Notes: generated by a model from the sequence alone, not told the origin. A stretch of 52,338 nucleotides of DNA from Akkermansia sp. (GCA_017471985.1 JAFURE010000042.1:1-52338), one strand, 5' to 3'; numbered from the stretch's first letter, positions 17,447 to 26,959 are shown. A program made the numbers and translations.

Positions 17447-18268
17447 ATGTTATATGATACTGTCGTCATTACGGGGGCTTCCTCGGGATTTGGGGAGGCT
17501 TTTGCCCGTCACGTGGCAGAGCAGGTTAATGACCGCTCGGCTCTGCACTTGGTTCTGGTGGCACGGAGTGTAGATAAGCTGCAGGCCCTGGCTCTGGAAC
17601 TTCAGGAACAGTATCAGTGCCGGGTACAGGTCTGTCCCTGTGATTTGGCAGATTCGGCAGCTCGTTCTCAGCTGATTGCCCAACTAGAAAAGCTGTGCGG
17701 TCAGCGCATGCTGCTCATCAATAATGCCGGTCTGGGGGATTATGGTGAGTTCTGTAGTTCTGAGCCGGAGCGTAATCGCCGCATGATTGAGGTGAATATG
17801 ACGGCGTCCGTGGAGCTTACGCGTGCCATGCTGCCGTCTATGTTGCAGGCGAAGTCGGCTCATATTATCAATATCGCCTCGCTTGCGGCTGACCTTGCAA
17901 TACCCGATTTTGCCATGTATGCGGCCAGTAAGGCTTTTGTCGCTTCGTTTACCGAGGCCTTGCGTATTGAGCTGAAAGGTACAGGAGTACATGCTACAGC
18001 AGTATGTCCCGGGCCGGTGCATACAAATTTCGGTGATGTTGCCCGACGTACCGGTAAGAGCAAGAAGGAGGTGCCTTTCCGTAAATGGTTTTATACAACA
18101 ATCCCCTGCGTGGTCGAAGCCGCTCTGAAAGCTGTGGACTGCAATCAACCGCGCTGTTATCCTTCCTGCAAGATTCGACTGGCCGGGTTGTTTGTGCGCA
18201 ACGCGCCGCTGTGGCTGCTGCGCCTGATTATGAGTTCCCGTCCGCGTAAAGCCGTACCTGCTGAATAA
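17447..18268 (+). CDS. Short-chain dehydrogenase/reductase
   Basis: NAD(P)-dependent oxidoreductase of 273 residues with a classical SDR Rossmann fold. Visible motifs are the nucleotide-binding TGASSGFG (9-16), NNAG (92-95), the catalytic Ser145 (NIAS) and YAASK (Tyr158, Lys162), then CPGPVHTNF. The Arg40 after the second strand suggests NADP preference. A hydrophobic, basic C-terminus (around LFVRNAPLWLLRLIM) could lie at the membrane, as in SDRs acting on lipids. Substrate unknown. The next gene (GH75-like) begins 8 bp later, so the two are probably co-transcribed. Confidence 0.88.
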   Translation: MLYDTVVITGASSGFGEAFARHVAEQVNDRSALHLVLVARSVDKLQALALELQEQYQCRVQVCPCDLADSAARSQLIAQLEKLCGQRMLLINNAGLGDYGEFCSSEPERNRRMIEVNMTASVELTRAMLPSMLQAKSAHIINIASLAADLAIPDFAMYAASKAFVASFTEALRIELKGTGVHATAVCPGPVHTNFGDVARRTGKSKKEVPFRKWFYTTIPCVVEAALKAVDCNQPRCYPSCKIRLAGLFVRNAPLWLLRLIMSSRPRKAVPAE

Positions 18269-18276
18269 CGATAGAC

Positions 18277-19659
18277 ATGAGTTTGAGAAAGAGTAAGAAA
18301 AGAGGTCAGGGTATGACTTGGTTTAAAATGGGGCTGTTGCTGGTATTGGGCATCGGCGCCTGTTCACTGTTTACCCCCTATCCCGTAGAGCTGGTGAAGG
18401 CTCTTAATCCGCCCCCTCCCGCGCCGACACCTAAACCTAAAAAGGTCGAGAGAAAGCCCAAGCCCAAAGTCGAAAAAAAGGAACCGACAGCCCCGACTGT
18501 GGCTGAGCTGGTGGCCCCGGAGCCCTGGTCGCCGCAGGGGACTTTCGCCATGCCGGATGTGGTTCTGCCCCCGTTCCCGCCGGCCCTGCCGGAGCGTGTG
18601 GAGCCGGGTAACTATGAGCATATTAATGAATTGACGAGAGGCCTGAACAACCGCAGTAATGTGCATTTTACCCCCGGAACGACAGCTACTCAGGACAGAG
18701 GGAAGAAGGATGCCTACCAAGTGCGGATTTCGATGCATGCGCTGTTGCCCCAGCCTGCCGAGGGGAATGACCTGTTGAAGGCTAACCCTGAATTAACCAA
18801 GGTTCTGCCGGCCTTTGACAGGCTCATGCAGGCGGCAAAGGTTTCCCCCTGGTTCCATAGCCTTTATCTCCATAAGCAGAACAGGGTTCGTAAAAATACG
18901 GCACTGCTCAATCAGGTGCTTGACCGTCACAATTTCTACGATACGGATACTATCCTGAGCATCACCGCACCCGATAGCAAACGTCGCGTGCTCTGGATTC
19001 AGGCCGATATGGACGTGGTGTCGGATGGCTCGGACGGCGATCGTCTGCCCTCCATGCCCGAGGAAATCAAAAAGAGTGATTATTATCAGCCCACGACTTC
19101 CTATCGTTGGCGCAAGCTGGGTACGACACCCAATCCGCTGCTGGAGGGTTGGCAGGAACGCCTGAAGCGCTACCGCAAGGAGGGCAAGAAGGACTCAGAG
19201 GAGCATGCAAAGCTCGTTATTGCTGACTTACAGCGCTATAGTTTCCTGCTGGCTGAGTATGATTCCTTCATCGTAGTTCCTCTTACGGTGAAAGAGGGTA
19301 AGGATGACACCTATCGGCCTGCTCCCGGTGACTATGCCGCGGTGGTTGTGGGTAAGCGCGTATTCCCGGCCATTGTGGGCGACTTCGGTCCTAAGTTTAA
19401 GACGGGTGAGGCCTCTCTGCGCCTCAGCAAAGCCGTCAACCCCAAGGCGAAGGTTTATGCCCGCCCGGTGTCTGATTTAGGGGTTAGTTACATCATTTTC
19501 CCCGGTACGAAGGAGCCTGAAAACGGCCCTATTGACTATGAGCGTCTGAATACCCGTGTGCGTGAGTTGCTGCAGGAGTTGGGCGGTCTGGGGCCCGAGG
19601 CCGAATTTGTGGAAATGCAGGATTTGCTACCCCAACCGGCTGCGAATGCTGCAAAGTGA
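18277..19659 (+). CDS. Exported GH75 (chitosanase-like) domain protein
   Basis: Protein of 460 residues. The N-terminus is basic, then hydrophobic (18-29), ending in IGAC, which may be a lipobox with Cys29; otherwise it is a membrane anchor. A Pro/Lys-rich linker (about 43-75) looks like a spacer through the wall or periplasm. The C-terminal half has IQADMDVVSDGSDGDR and GDYAAVVVGKRVFPAIVGD, followed by FKTGEASLRLSKA, which resemble the active-site region of glycoside hydrolase family 75 chitosanases. Members act on glucosamine-containing polymers; the substrate here is unproven. The middle (about 280-330) is a charged insertion. It follows the SDR gene by 8 bp. Confidence 0.72.
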   Translation: MSLRKSKKRGQGMTWFKMGLLLVLGIGACSLFTPYPVELVKALNPPPPAPTPKPKKVERKPKPKVEKKEPTAPTVAELVAPEPWSPQGTFAMPDVVLPPFPPALPERVEPGNYEHINELTRGLNNRSNVHFTPGTTATQDRGKKDAYQVRISMHALLPQPAEGNDLLKANPELTKVLPAFDRLMQAAKVSPWFHSLYLHKQNRVRKNTALLNQVLDRHNFYDTDTILSITAPDSKRRVLWIQADMDVVSDGSDGDRLPSMPEEIKKSDYYQPTTSYRWRKLGTTPNPLLEGWQERLKRYRKEGKKDSEEHAKLVIADLQRYSFLLAEYDSFIVVPLTVKEGKDDTYRPAPGDYAAVVVGKRVFPAIVGDFGPKFKTGEASLRLSKAVNPKAKVYARPVSDLGVSYIIFPGTKEPENGPIDYERLNTRVRELLQELGGLGPEAEFVEMQDLLPQPAANAAK

Positions 19660-19706
19660 CAGAATGAGAGCTTGAGTTTTCCTCTGCTTGTGGGTAGTAT
19701 GCTGCT

Positions 19707-20303
19707 ATGATAGCTTTCTTGCGAGGTACAGTTGCTGAAGCCATGCCCCAGTGCCTGGTGCTCGATGTCAATGGCGTGGGGTATGAAGTCCAGGTCCCGC
19801 TGTCTACTTTTGACCAGATTAATCCCATTGAGGGGCAGGTGGTTACACTTAAAACACACCTGCATATCCGCGAGAACGCTCAGGTGCTCTATGGTTTCGC
19901 TACAGATGCCGAGCGCGATATCTTTCGACTTCTGATTGAGCGTGTGAGCGGTATAGGTCCGGCTACGGCTATATCTATTCTCAGTGGTTTGAATGTCAGT
20001 TCCTTCAAGGCCGCCGTTGCTGCCGGAGATGTGCAGGCGATTGCCCGCGCTAAAGGGGTGGGGAAGAAGACAGCCGAGCGCATTGTGCTGGAGCTCAAGG
20101 ATAAAGTCGGTCTTGCTGCCACTTGGGAGGCCCAGCAACAGGGCACGACCAGCCCCTCTGCAGCAGATGCTGAGCTGGCTCTTGTGGCTCTCGGCTTCAA
20201 ACAGGTTGAGGCACGCAAGGCGCTCAAGGCTCTGCTGAAGGATAATCCGCAGGCCGATACCGATGAGCTCATTCGCGGTGCTCTCAGGCTGATGACCCGA
20301 TAA
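19707..20303 (+). CDS. ruvA: Holliday junction branch migration protein RuvA
   Basis: DNA-binding subunit of the RuvABC system, 198 residues, the usual length. The N-terminal OB-fold domain begins MIAFLRG and includes LDVNGVGYEV. Two helix-hairpin-helix motifs follow (LIERVSGIGPATAISIL and IARAKGVGKKTAERI), then a short linker and the C-terminal domain (about 150-198) that binds RuvB. ruvB and ruvC are not adjacent. A TTGAGT-N17-TAGTAT element just upstream (19672-19700) may be a promoter, but would give a nearly leaderless transcript. Confidence 0.96.
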   Translation: MIAFLRGTVAEAMPQCLVLDVNGVGYEVQVPLSTFDQINPIEGQVVTLKTHLHIRENAQVLYGFATDAERDIFRLLIERVSGIGPATAISILSGLNVSSFKAAVAAGDVQAIARAKGVGKKTAERIVLELKDKVGLAATWEAQQQGTTSPSAADAELALVALGFKQVEARKALKALLKDNPQADTDELIRGALRLMTR

Positions 20304-20330
20304 AGAAGCGGATTGAAAACGTCTGCCCGA

Positions 20331-20903
20331 ATGACTCGTATACCTTCATTAGCTGATATTAAGCGCGCTCTGTTGCCGCATGTTGTGGCCGCAGGAATGG
20401 GGGCGGTTGTTTCCCTAAGCGTGAGTTTTTACGCAGCTCATCGCTGCAATGAAATCACAGAATTGCGCTCCGATGAGCAGGAGCACAGTCTGCCGCCTGA
20501 GATGATTTGCCTGGTTCCCTATACGGCTGATTATAAGGAACCGGTGGCTTTGGTATCATCTCTCCCGATTGTGCGCCTGCGGGAATATGCACCCAATCGC
20601 TATGAACTGCTTTATTGGGGTAATCCGGTGCGCCCGCGCTATGCCTTCACTGTTCGCAATCTGATGACGGGGGAGCATGCATTGACTTCGGCTGACAGTG
20701 CAGATAAGGGAATGCTGCCCTTGCCGGTTACGGAACCACGCAGGCGGGACCGTAAATTGCCCCTTCAGCCGATTGTGCGACTGAACAACATAAAGGGCAG
20801 GGATGGCGATTTATACGCAGTACGAGTTTCGGTGCACGATGCCGACAAGGGGACTGTTCTCTGTTCTGCCGTTTACCTCATCAGCGGTAGTGAACCCCGT
20901 TGA
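20331..20903 (+). CDS. Membrane-anchored hypothetical protein
   Basis: Protein of 190 residues from the ATG at 20331; a TTG at 20313 would add six residues. One membrane segment lies near residues 15-35, and the rest is predicted outside the cytoplasm. The body is polar with many Pro, Arg and Tyr residues (YEPNRYELLYW-like stretch around residue 85) and no motif I recognise. It follows ruvA by 27 bp and ends before a strong hairpin. A link to recombination is not implied. Confidence 0.6.
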   Translation: MTRIPSLADIKRALLPHVVAAGMGAVVSLSVSFYAAHRCNEITELRSDEQEHSLPPEMICLVPYTADYKEPVALVSSLPIVRLREYAPNRYELLYWGNPVRPRYAFTVRNLMTGEHALTSADSADKGMLPLPVTEPRRRDRKLPLQPIVRLNNIKGRDGDLYAVRVSVHDADKGTVLCSAVYLISGSEPR

Positions 20904-20932
20904 TATTTGTCGTAACCGAAAAGTTGAAGCAG

Positions 20933-20963
20933 AAAAGCCCGACCTGAAAAAGGTCGGGCTTTT
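20933..20963. terminator. Bidirectional terminator at the end of the nuo operon
   Basis: A perfect 13-bp stem (AAAAGCCCGACCT / AGGTCGGGCTTTT) closes the loop GAAAA. A/T ends on both sides allow it to stop both the plus-strand ruvA unit and the minus-strand nuo operon. Confidence 0.92.
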
Positions 20964-20986
20964 GAAATGATGGGATGGTACTGTTA

Positions 20987-22438
20987 TCAGTTGGGAATGA
21001 ACACCAGCGGTGCGGTGCCCAGCCAGATGATGGCGATAGCGCAACCGGTCAGCACAGCGGCTGTTACCACGGGAACCTGCAGGGTGACATCGCCCTCCTG
21101 CGGTTTTTCCCAGTACATCTCGCGCAGTACCTTGAAGTAGTAGTAGAAACCGGCGGCGGCGCCCACAATCATGAAGGGCAGCAGCCAGATAAGACCACTC
21201 TGATACTGCATGGCCTCGACAAAGGCCTCGAAGGAGTAGTACTTCACCATGAAGCCGTAGGTCAGCGGTACGCCGGCCAGAGAGGCAAAGGCAACAGTGA
21301 TGAGGAAAGCCGTACGCGGGTTAGTCTTGCCCAGACCGCGGAAGGCCGAAATCTCCTCACTGCCGCGCTGAGTGCGCACCATGGCAATGGCGAAGAATGC
21401 CGCAACGGTAGCCAGCATGTAGGCCACGAGGTAGGAGGTTACGCACTGAACCGTGTTGTTGGCTGCAATATTGGTGAAGAATACCAGAATGAAACCGGCC
21501 TGACCGATGGAGGAGTAACCGAGCAGGCGCTTGGCGTTGTTCTGGGAAATGGCACCCAGGTTACCTACCAGCAGGGTGGCCGCGGCTGCAACGGCAATAC
21601 CGCTCACAATGACGGCTACTTTGTCCGGGAACAGGTTGTACAGACGGGCAAAGGGCATCACAATTGCTACCAGCACCGCAAAGCCGGCTGCCTTGGACGC
21701 AACGGCCAGGAAAGCGCTCACCGGTGTGGGGGAACCCTGGTACACGTCGGGAATCCAAATCTGCATGGGGGCTGCACCGGCCTTGAAGAAGGCACCGAGC
21801 AGCAGCAGACCGATGGACAGGTAGAAGCCGGTCTGGAACTCAACGGACTGACGGGCAAACATATCGGCAAGCAGGCCGGGATGCAGGGCAAAGGTTCCGG
21901 TGGTGCCATAGTACCAGGCGGCACCGAAGACCAGCAGGCCTGTGCTCAGTGCGCCCAGAACAAGGTACTTAACACCTGCCTCGATAGAGCCCTGGTTGCG
22001 GCGGAAGTAGCCGGCCATCACATAGGAGGAAAGGGTGACTACCTCCAGGCTCACGAAGAGCATGATGATGTCGCGGGCTACAGACAGACAGCAGATGCCC
22101 GCGCAGGCAATCAGCAGCAGGGAATAGAGCTCCGTGGTGCCCTCTTCTGTATCGCCACCGCCGATGGATGCGCAGGCTACCTTGTGATAATCGTAGGCCA
22201 GCAGCAGCACCAGAGCCGTTGCCAGACAGGCAATCATGCCGAAGGGGCTGTAGTAAGCCTCGGTGTTCATGAAGTAAGCGCAGATGACTGCACCAATGGC
22301 TGCCGTGATGGCGTACACTCGCTTGGGAAGGCGCGTGAAGCAGTCGGCCATCAGAATGAGTACAGCCAGAGCCACCAGCGCAAACTCCGGGGCAAACTGT
22401 CCCCAGGTGTAGAGGACTGAAACGTTGTCGTTAGTCAT
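20987..22438 (-). CDS. nuoN: NADH-quinone oxidoreductase subunit N
   Basis: Antiporter-like membrane subunit of complex I, 483 residues, the usual length. About 14 membrane helices are visible. The proton-antiporter domain shows SLEVVTLSSYVM with the conserved Glu, KYLVLGALSTGL, and FFKAGAAPMQIWIPDVYQGSPTPVSAF, including the conserved Lys. Together with NuoM and NuoL it forms the distal proton-pumping arm. It is the last gene of the nuo operon, 26 bp after nuoM, and ends at the hairpin at 20933-20963. Confidence 0.95.
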   Translation of the reverse strand: MTNDNVSVLYTWGQFAPEFALVALAVLILMADCFTRLPKRVYAITAAIGAVICAYFMNTEAYYSPFGMIACLATALVLLLAYDYHKVACASIGGGDTEEGTTELYSLLLIACAGICCLSVARDIIMLFVSLEVVTLSSYVMAGYFRRNQGSIEAGVKYLVLGALSTGLLVFGAAWYYGTTGTFALHPGLLADMFARQSVEFQTGFYLSIGLLLLGAFFKAGAAPMQIWIPDVYQGSPTPVSAFLAVASKAAGFAVLVAIVMPFARLYNLFPDKVAVIVSGIAVAAAATLLVGNLGAISQNNAKRLLGYSSIGQAGFILVFFTNIAANNTVQCVTSYLVAYMLATVAAFFAIAMVRTQRGSEEISAFRGLGKTNPRTAFLITVAFASLAGVPLTYGFMVKYYSFEAFVEAMQYQSGLIWLLPFMIVGAAAGFYYYFKVLREMYWEKPQEGDVTLQVPVVTAAVLTGCAIAIIWLGTAPLVFIPN

Positions 22439-22464
22439 GGTATTTCAGTGATTGGGGATAAGGT

Positions 22465-24042
22465 TCAGAAGAGGAGGGTGGGCACTACGCCGAAGAGTAC
22501 GATGAAGAAGGCCAGGAAGATGGCCGACCACATATCTGCGGAGTTCAGTCCGGTGGCGCGCTCAGCGGCAAGACCGGTATTGCCCTCGAAGATGCGGCGG
22601 AAGGCACGCAGCATGTAAACGGCGCTGATAACCAGCCCCCACAGGGCGAAGACGGTGGTCAGCTGCACTGCACCCAGACCACCGAACCAACCGGCAACGG
22701 TCGAGAGTGCGCTGTTAATGCCACAGAAAATCCAGCCGAATACCGGGCCGATAAGCCAGATGTTGCTCAGCCACTCGATGATTCCGCTGAGGGCATCGGG
22801 CGTGCCGACTGCTGCAGCAGCACCGGGCTGCCAACCAACGAAGGATGATACGAACACTGTGAACTCACCCACGAAGTTGGCAAGCAGGGGCAGGCCGATG
22901 CTGGCCAGACCGGCCAGACCGAACAGGAAACCAAGCCAGGGCAGCTTGCGGGCAAGACCGCCGATGGAGTCGAGCTCCAGTGTGCGGGTCTGGGATTCAA
23001 TCTGACCGGTGAGCAGGAAGAGCATGGCTATCGTGAGACCATGTGCCAGCATGAGTGCGGCTGCACCCTTAATGGCAAGCTCATTGGAGCCGGCGCTGTT
23101 GACGTACACGGCGAAGGCGAGGAAGATGTAGCCCATGTGCATGACTGAGGAGTTACCCAGCATGTCGTCCAGACGAGTCTGGGCAATCGTCACAAAGCCC
23201 ACCCACAGCACGTTACCCAACAGCAGGAGCAGCAGAAGGTTGTTCCAGTAACCGAAGAAGTCCTTGCAGACGGGACCCATCAGCCAGGCCAGGGTGAACA
23301 GACCGTACAGACCGAACTTCTTGAGCACGCCGGCGTGCAGCATGGCAATCGGTGTGGGGGCACTGGCGTATGCCGGTGCTGCCCATGCGTGGAAGGGGAA
23401 GAGTGACACCAGTGTGCCGAACCCTGCCAGAAGCAGGCCGGGAATCAGACCGGTGGAGGGGGTGATTCCGCTTTCAATAGCCATGCGCATACCCGTGAAG
23501 GTATAGGCGCGCATTTCATTGCAGAGCATCAGCAGACCCACCAGCAGTACCATCGAGGCCAGACCCAGATACACCGTTGCGGTCCAGGCAACCGTGCGGC
23601 GATCGCCGCGACCGTAGAAGCCAATCATCACAAAGGTGGGAATGAGTGCCAACTCGTGGAAGGCGTAGAATGAGATGATGTTGTCGGAGATGAAGGCACC
23701 GATGGCACCGGTGGAGAGCAGCAGGGCAGATACGGCCCAGCTGCGCTCGGCATCCTTGTCAGGAGCTTTCAGACCGAGAATGGCGGCAAAGGTGACAATG
23801 ACAGCCAACAGCAGCATGATGGGGCTGAGCGGGTTCTCGAGGGAGAACCACAGCTCTCTGCCGCCGATGGTGGACCAGCAGTCAATGCAGCAGTCGGGGC
23901 AGAATGTGGTGCTGATGAAGGCCCACACACCCAGAACCAGCGAGAACGTGGCACTTACCAGCGCCGTTGCTCGGCCAGGCGTCTTCAGCAGCCCGATGAG
24001 GGCAGCTGCTATCACAGGTACGATAATAAGCCAGATAAGCAT
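22465..24042 (-). CDS. nuoM: NADH-quinone oxidoreductase subunit M
   Basis: Antiporter-like membrane subunit of complex I, 525 residues. Diagnostic segments include SFYAFHELALIPTFVMIGFYG, with the conserved Glu, GTLVSLFPFHAWAAPAYASAPTPIAML and GVLKKFGLYG. A loop between helices near residues 390-420 (VGWQPGAAAAVGTPDA) is longer than in E. coli NuoM. It pumps protons with NuoL and NuoN. It lies 15 bp after nuoL and 26 bp before nuoN. Confidence 0.95.
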   Translation of the reverse strand: MLIWLIIVPVIAAALIGLLKTPGRATALVSATFSLVLGVWAFISTTFCPDCCIDCWSTIGGRELWFSLENPLSPIMLLLAVIVTFAAILGLKAPDKDAERSWAVSALLLSTGAIGAFISDNIISFYAFHELALIPTFVMIGFYGRGDRRTVAWTATVYLGLASMVLLVGLLMLCNEMRAYTFTGMRMAIESGITPSTGLIPGLLLAGFGTLVSLFPFHAWAAPAYASAPTPIAMLHAGVLKKFGLYGLFTLAWLMGPVCKDFFGYWNNLLLLLLLGNVLWVGFVTIAQTRLDDMLGNSSVMHMGYIFLAFAVYVNSAGSNELAIKGAAALMLAHGLTIAMLFLLTGQIESQTRTLELDSIGGLARKLPWLGFLFGLAGLASIGLPLLANFVGEFTVFVSSFVGWQPGAAAAVGTPDALSGIIEWLSNIWLIGPVFGWIFCGINSALSTVAGWFGGLGAVQLTTVFALWGLVISAVYMLRAFRRIFEGNTGLAAERATGLNSADMWSAIFLAFFIVLFGVVPTLLF

Positions 24043-24057
24043 GGTAGAGATTTCTAT

Positions 24058-25911
24058 TTAGTGGGTGAATGTGGTGGTTGCAATGAGGAACAGGAAGATG
24101 AGGGCTCCCAGCGCTGCCACAACGGCATAGCGGCGAAGTACACCACCCTGGAACCAGGTGAGCAGCTTGCCGAACTTACCGATGAGCCAGGCCGTACCCA
24201 GCGTGCCGATACCGCGCACACCTGCGTTGTCTGTCAGCTCAATGGCGCGAGCCAGAGTGCCCTGTATGCCGCCGATAATCCACTTGTCGTAGATGTCGTC
24301 GATGTACAGGCGCTTGCGCAGAGCGGTGCTCAGAGCATTGCCGGCAAGGGGATCCTGAGTGCGCTTGCCGAAGCCGTAGATGACATAGGCCAGCAGCAGA
24401 CCCACAACCAGTGAGCCCATGCTCACATAGAAGGGCAGACCCAGCGCGAAGCCGTGAGCGTGGAAGCCCTCGTACGGTACCAGGCTCTCAGCCACAAAGC
24501 CGTAGCCGGAGATGATGGCCATGACTGCCAGAATCAGCAGGGGCAGCAGCATGGTCGGGCCGGCCTCCTTTGCCTCGGCTGCGCCGTGAGCGCGGGCAGG
24601 ACCCCAGAAGGCAACCAGACACAGACGAGCCATGTAGAAGGTCGTCAGAGCTGCCACACCGGCACCCACCCAGAAGAATGTCGGGTTCTTGGCCAGAGCA
24701 GCATCGAGGATGGCTTCCTTCGAGAAGAAGCCGGAGAAGCCGGGAATGGCAATCAGGGCAGCTGTACCCATGAGGAAGCAGATGACCGTGAGGGGCATGC
24801 GCTTGCTCAGACCGCCCATCTTCCAGATATCCTGCTCGTGGTGGCAGCGCACGATGATGGCACCGGCACCGAGGAAGAGCAGAGCCTTGAACCAGGCGTG
24901 TGTGTAGAGGTGGTACATGGCAGCCTCGCCTGCCAGAAGGCCGACGGCCATAATCATGTAACCGAGCTGGGAAAGGGTGGAGTAGGCCAGTACGCGCTTG
25001 ATGTCGTCCTGCTGCACTGCCATGAGTGCGGCCAGTACGGCGGTAATGGCACCTACGGTGGCAATCACGGTGCAGGCAGTGTCGGTGAAGGCGGCTTCAC
25101 CCATGCTTACCTGCAGGCGAACCATCATGTATACACCGGCGGCCACCATGGTGGCGGCGTGGATGAGGGCGGATACAGGGGTGGGGCCTTCCATAGCATC
25201 GGGCAGCCACACGTGCAGCGGGAACTGGGCTGACTTACCAACCGCACCGCAGAAGAGGGCGATGACGGTAGCTGTAAGCACTGCCGGAGCAATTGCCGCG
25301 GCCTTGCCCCCCATCTCGCCGAAGCTCAGAGTGCCGAATACGGCGAGTGTGAGCAGAATACCGATAAGGAAACCGAAGTCACCCACGCGGTTGGTGATGA
25401 AGGCCTTCTTGGCGGCATCGGCGGCGCTGTCCTTGTGGAACCAGTGACCGATGAGCAGGTAGGAAGAGAAGCCCACCATTTCCCAACCGATGAAAGTCAT
25501 AGCCAGGTTGTCGGCCAGTACAATCATGGTCATGCTGAACATGAAGATGCTCAGGCCGGCAAAGTAGCGGCTCAGGTTGGAGTCATCGCCCTTCATGTAG
25601 CCGATGGAGAAGATGTGTACCAGCATGCCGATACCGGTTACCACGAGCATCATGCGCATGGCAAGCGGGTCCATGAGCAGACCTACGCTCAGGGAGGGCA
25701 TACCCTCCAGAATGGTGGGCATCCAGGTGTAGGTATCGGGGGTGCCGGTCTGCCAGCCCATCAGGTAAGCCACGCACATGACAAATGTGGCAATGGCCGA
25801 AAGGGTGGAGAATGTAGCAGCCGTACGCGGGCACTTGCTGAAGCACAGCCAGTTAATGGCGGCTATGGCCAGCGGCAGCAACAGGAATAACCAGGGAAGA
25901 TTCTGAATCAT
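24058..25911 (-). CDS. nuoL: NADH-quinone oxidoreductase subunit L
   Basis: Largest antiporter-like membrane subunit of complex I, 617 residues, a normal length including the C-terminal lateral helix. Conserved pieces are GWEMVGFSSYLLIGHWF, GKSAQFPLHVWLPDAMEGPTPVSALIHAATMV and the HAWFKALLFLGAGAII lysine helix. The C-terminal region (about 510-617) has RLYIDDIYDKWIIGG, typical of NuoL. It is co-transcribed with nuoK (17-bp gap) and nuoM (15-bp gap). Confidence 0.96.
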   Translation of the reverse strand: MIQNLPWLFLLLPLAIAAINWLCFSKCPRTAATFSTLSAIATFVMCVAYLMGWQTGTPDTYTWMPTILEGMPSLSVGLLMDPLAMRMMLVVTGIGMLVHIFSIGYMKGDDSNLSRYFAGLSIFMFSMTMIVLADNLAMTFIGWEMVGFSSYLLIGHWFHKDSAADAAKKAFITNRVGDFGFLIGILLTLAVFGTLSFGEMGGKAAAIAPAVLTATVIALFCGAVGKSAQFPLHVWLPDAMEGPTPVSALIHAATMVAAGVYMMVRLQVSMGEAAFTDTACTVIATVGAITAVLAALMAVQQDDIKRVLAYSTLSQLGYMIMAVGLLAGEAAMYHLYTHAWFKALLFLGAGAIIVRCHHEQDIWKMGGLSKRMPLTVICFLMGTAALIAIPGFSGFFSKEAILDAALAKNPTFFWVGAGVAALTTFYMARLCLVAFWGPARAHGAAEAKEAGPTMLLPLLILAVMAIISGYGFVAESLVPYEGFHAHGFALGLPFYVSMGSLVVGLLLAYVIYGFGKRTQDPLAGNALSTALRKRLYIDDIYDKWIIGGIQGTLARAIELTDNAGVRGIGTLGTAWLIGKFGKLLTWFQGGVLRRYAVVAALGALIFLFLIATTTFTH

Positions 25912-25928
25912 AATCGTGAGCCGTGGGG

Positions 25929-26252
25929 TTAGTCTTCTTTAAGTGTGTTGAGGGCTGCGGTCGATACCGTGCGGCGGGCACGGAACATGGCAACGATGAG
26001 AGCCAGGCCGATGGCAACTTCTGCTGCGGCAATGGCTACGACAAACAGAGCAAGTACCTGCGCATCGTACACCGGTACGCCATTCACGCCGTTAGCGCGC
26101 GAGAAAGCTACCAGTGACAGGTTGGCGGCACTGAGCATCATCTCCAGGCACATGAAGACCACGATGATGTTCTTGCGAATCAGTACGCCGGCCAGACCTA
26201 TCGAGAAAAGCAGGCCGGAGAGTATGAGGTAATGAGCTAAAGGAATATCCAT
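25929..26252 (-). CDS. nuoK: NADH-quinone oxidoreductase subunit K
   Basis: Small membrane subunit of complex I, 107 residues, three membrane helices. The conserved glutamates lie in MCLEMMLSAANL (helix 2) and AAAEVAIGLAL (helix 3), both part of the proton path. The start has no Shine-Dalgarno sequence. It lies between nuoJ and nuoL in the usual order, with 17-bp gaps on both sides. Confidence 0.95.
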   Translation of the reverse strand: MDIPLAHYLILSGLLFSIGLAGVLIRKNIIVVFMCLEMMLSAANLSLVAFSRANGVNGVPVYDAQVLALFVVAIAAAEVAIGLALIVAMFRARRTVSTAALNTLKED

Positions 26253-26269
26253 GGTGTGATGTACCGGGG

Positions 26270-26959
26270 TTAGTCTTTGCGGATCTTGCGGCTCAGGGCT
26301 ACGGCACCCACGGTGCCGGCCAGCAGCGCAAAGCTGAGGATGACGAAAGCAATGTTGTAGCGGGAGAAGAGGTTCTGGCCCAGCAGCTTCACATCGGGCA
26401 TGCCGGTGGCCTTGGCGGCCTCTTCATTGCTGATGGCGGGATTCAGGGTCTTGGCAGCAGCAGCGGGGTTGAGAGCGGGCAGGGCACCGCCGTACAGGCC
26501 GTTGCTCTTGCTCTCTGCACTTTCCTGCTTGCCGACGCAGAGCTCACCGCGAGCGTCCCATGCAGTGCAGAGCGGGTTGTTCCACTCTGTGGCACCGGGA
26601 AGCTTAAGAGCGGCGATGCAGATCATGGAGCCGAACACGCCGGCTACCAGTGCACCGGGAGCCATACGCACCAGACTGCGGAAGACCGAGAAACTGTTGT
26701 CCTCCTCCTCCGTGCGGATGTCAAGCATCATCACCACGAAGAGGAACAGCACCAGAATGGCACCGGCGTACACGATAATCTGTACAATGCCCAGGAACTG
26801 AGCGCCCATGCCGAACAGCAGAGCTGCTGTACCCGCAAAGCACAGCGCCATGTTCATGGCGGAGGTTACGGGGTTGCGGGCGAATATCACTGCGCAGGCG
26901 CAGATGAGGGTCATCGCCGCAAAGACGTAGAATAAAATGGAAGAAATGGCGAAATCCAT
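26270..26959 (-). CDS. nuoJ: NADH-quinone oxidoreductase subunit J, with enlarged loop
   Basis: Membrane subunit of complex I, 229 residues. The N-terminal part (1-125) shows the usual four helices with VIFARNPVTSAMNMALCF and VYAGAILVLFLFVVMML. An unusual stretch of about 70 residues (approximately 126-195), with several Cys, Ala and Asn, separates it from the last helix (IAFVILSFALLAGTVGAV). Normal NuoJ proteins have a much shorter loop here. It is encoded between nuoI and nuoK in the usual order. Confidence 0.92.
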   Translation of the reverse strand: MDFAISSILFYVFAAMTLICACAVIFARNPVTSAMNMALCFAGTAALLFGMGAQFLGIVQIIVYAGAILVLFLFVVMMLDIRTEEEDNSFSVFRSLVRMAPGALVAGVFGSMICIAALKLPGATEWNNPLCTAWDARGELCVGKQESAESKSNGLYGGALPALNPAAAAKTLNPAISNEEAAKATGMPDVKLLGQNLFSRYNIAFVILSFALLAGTVGAVALSRKIRKD

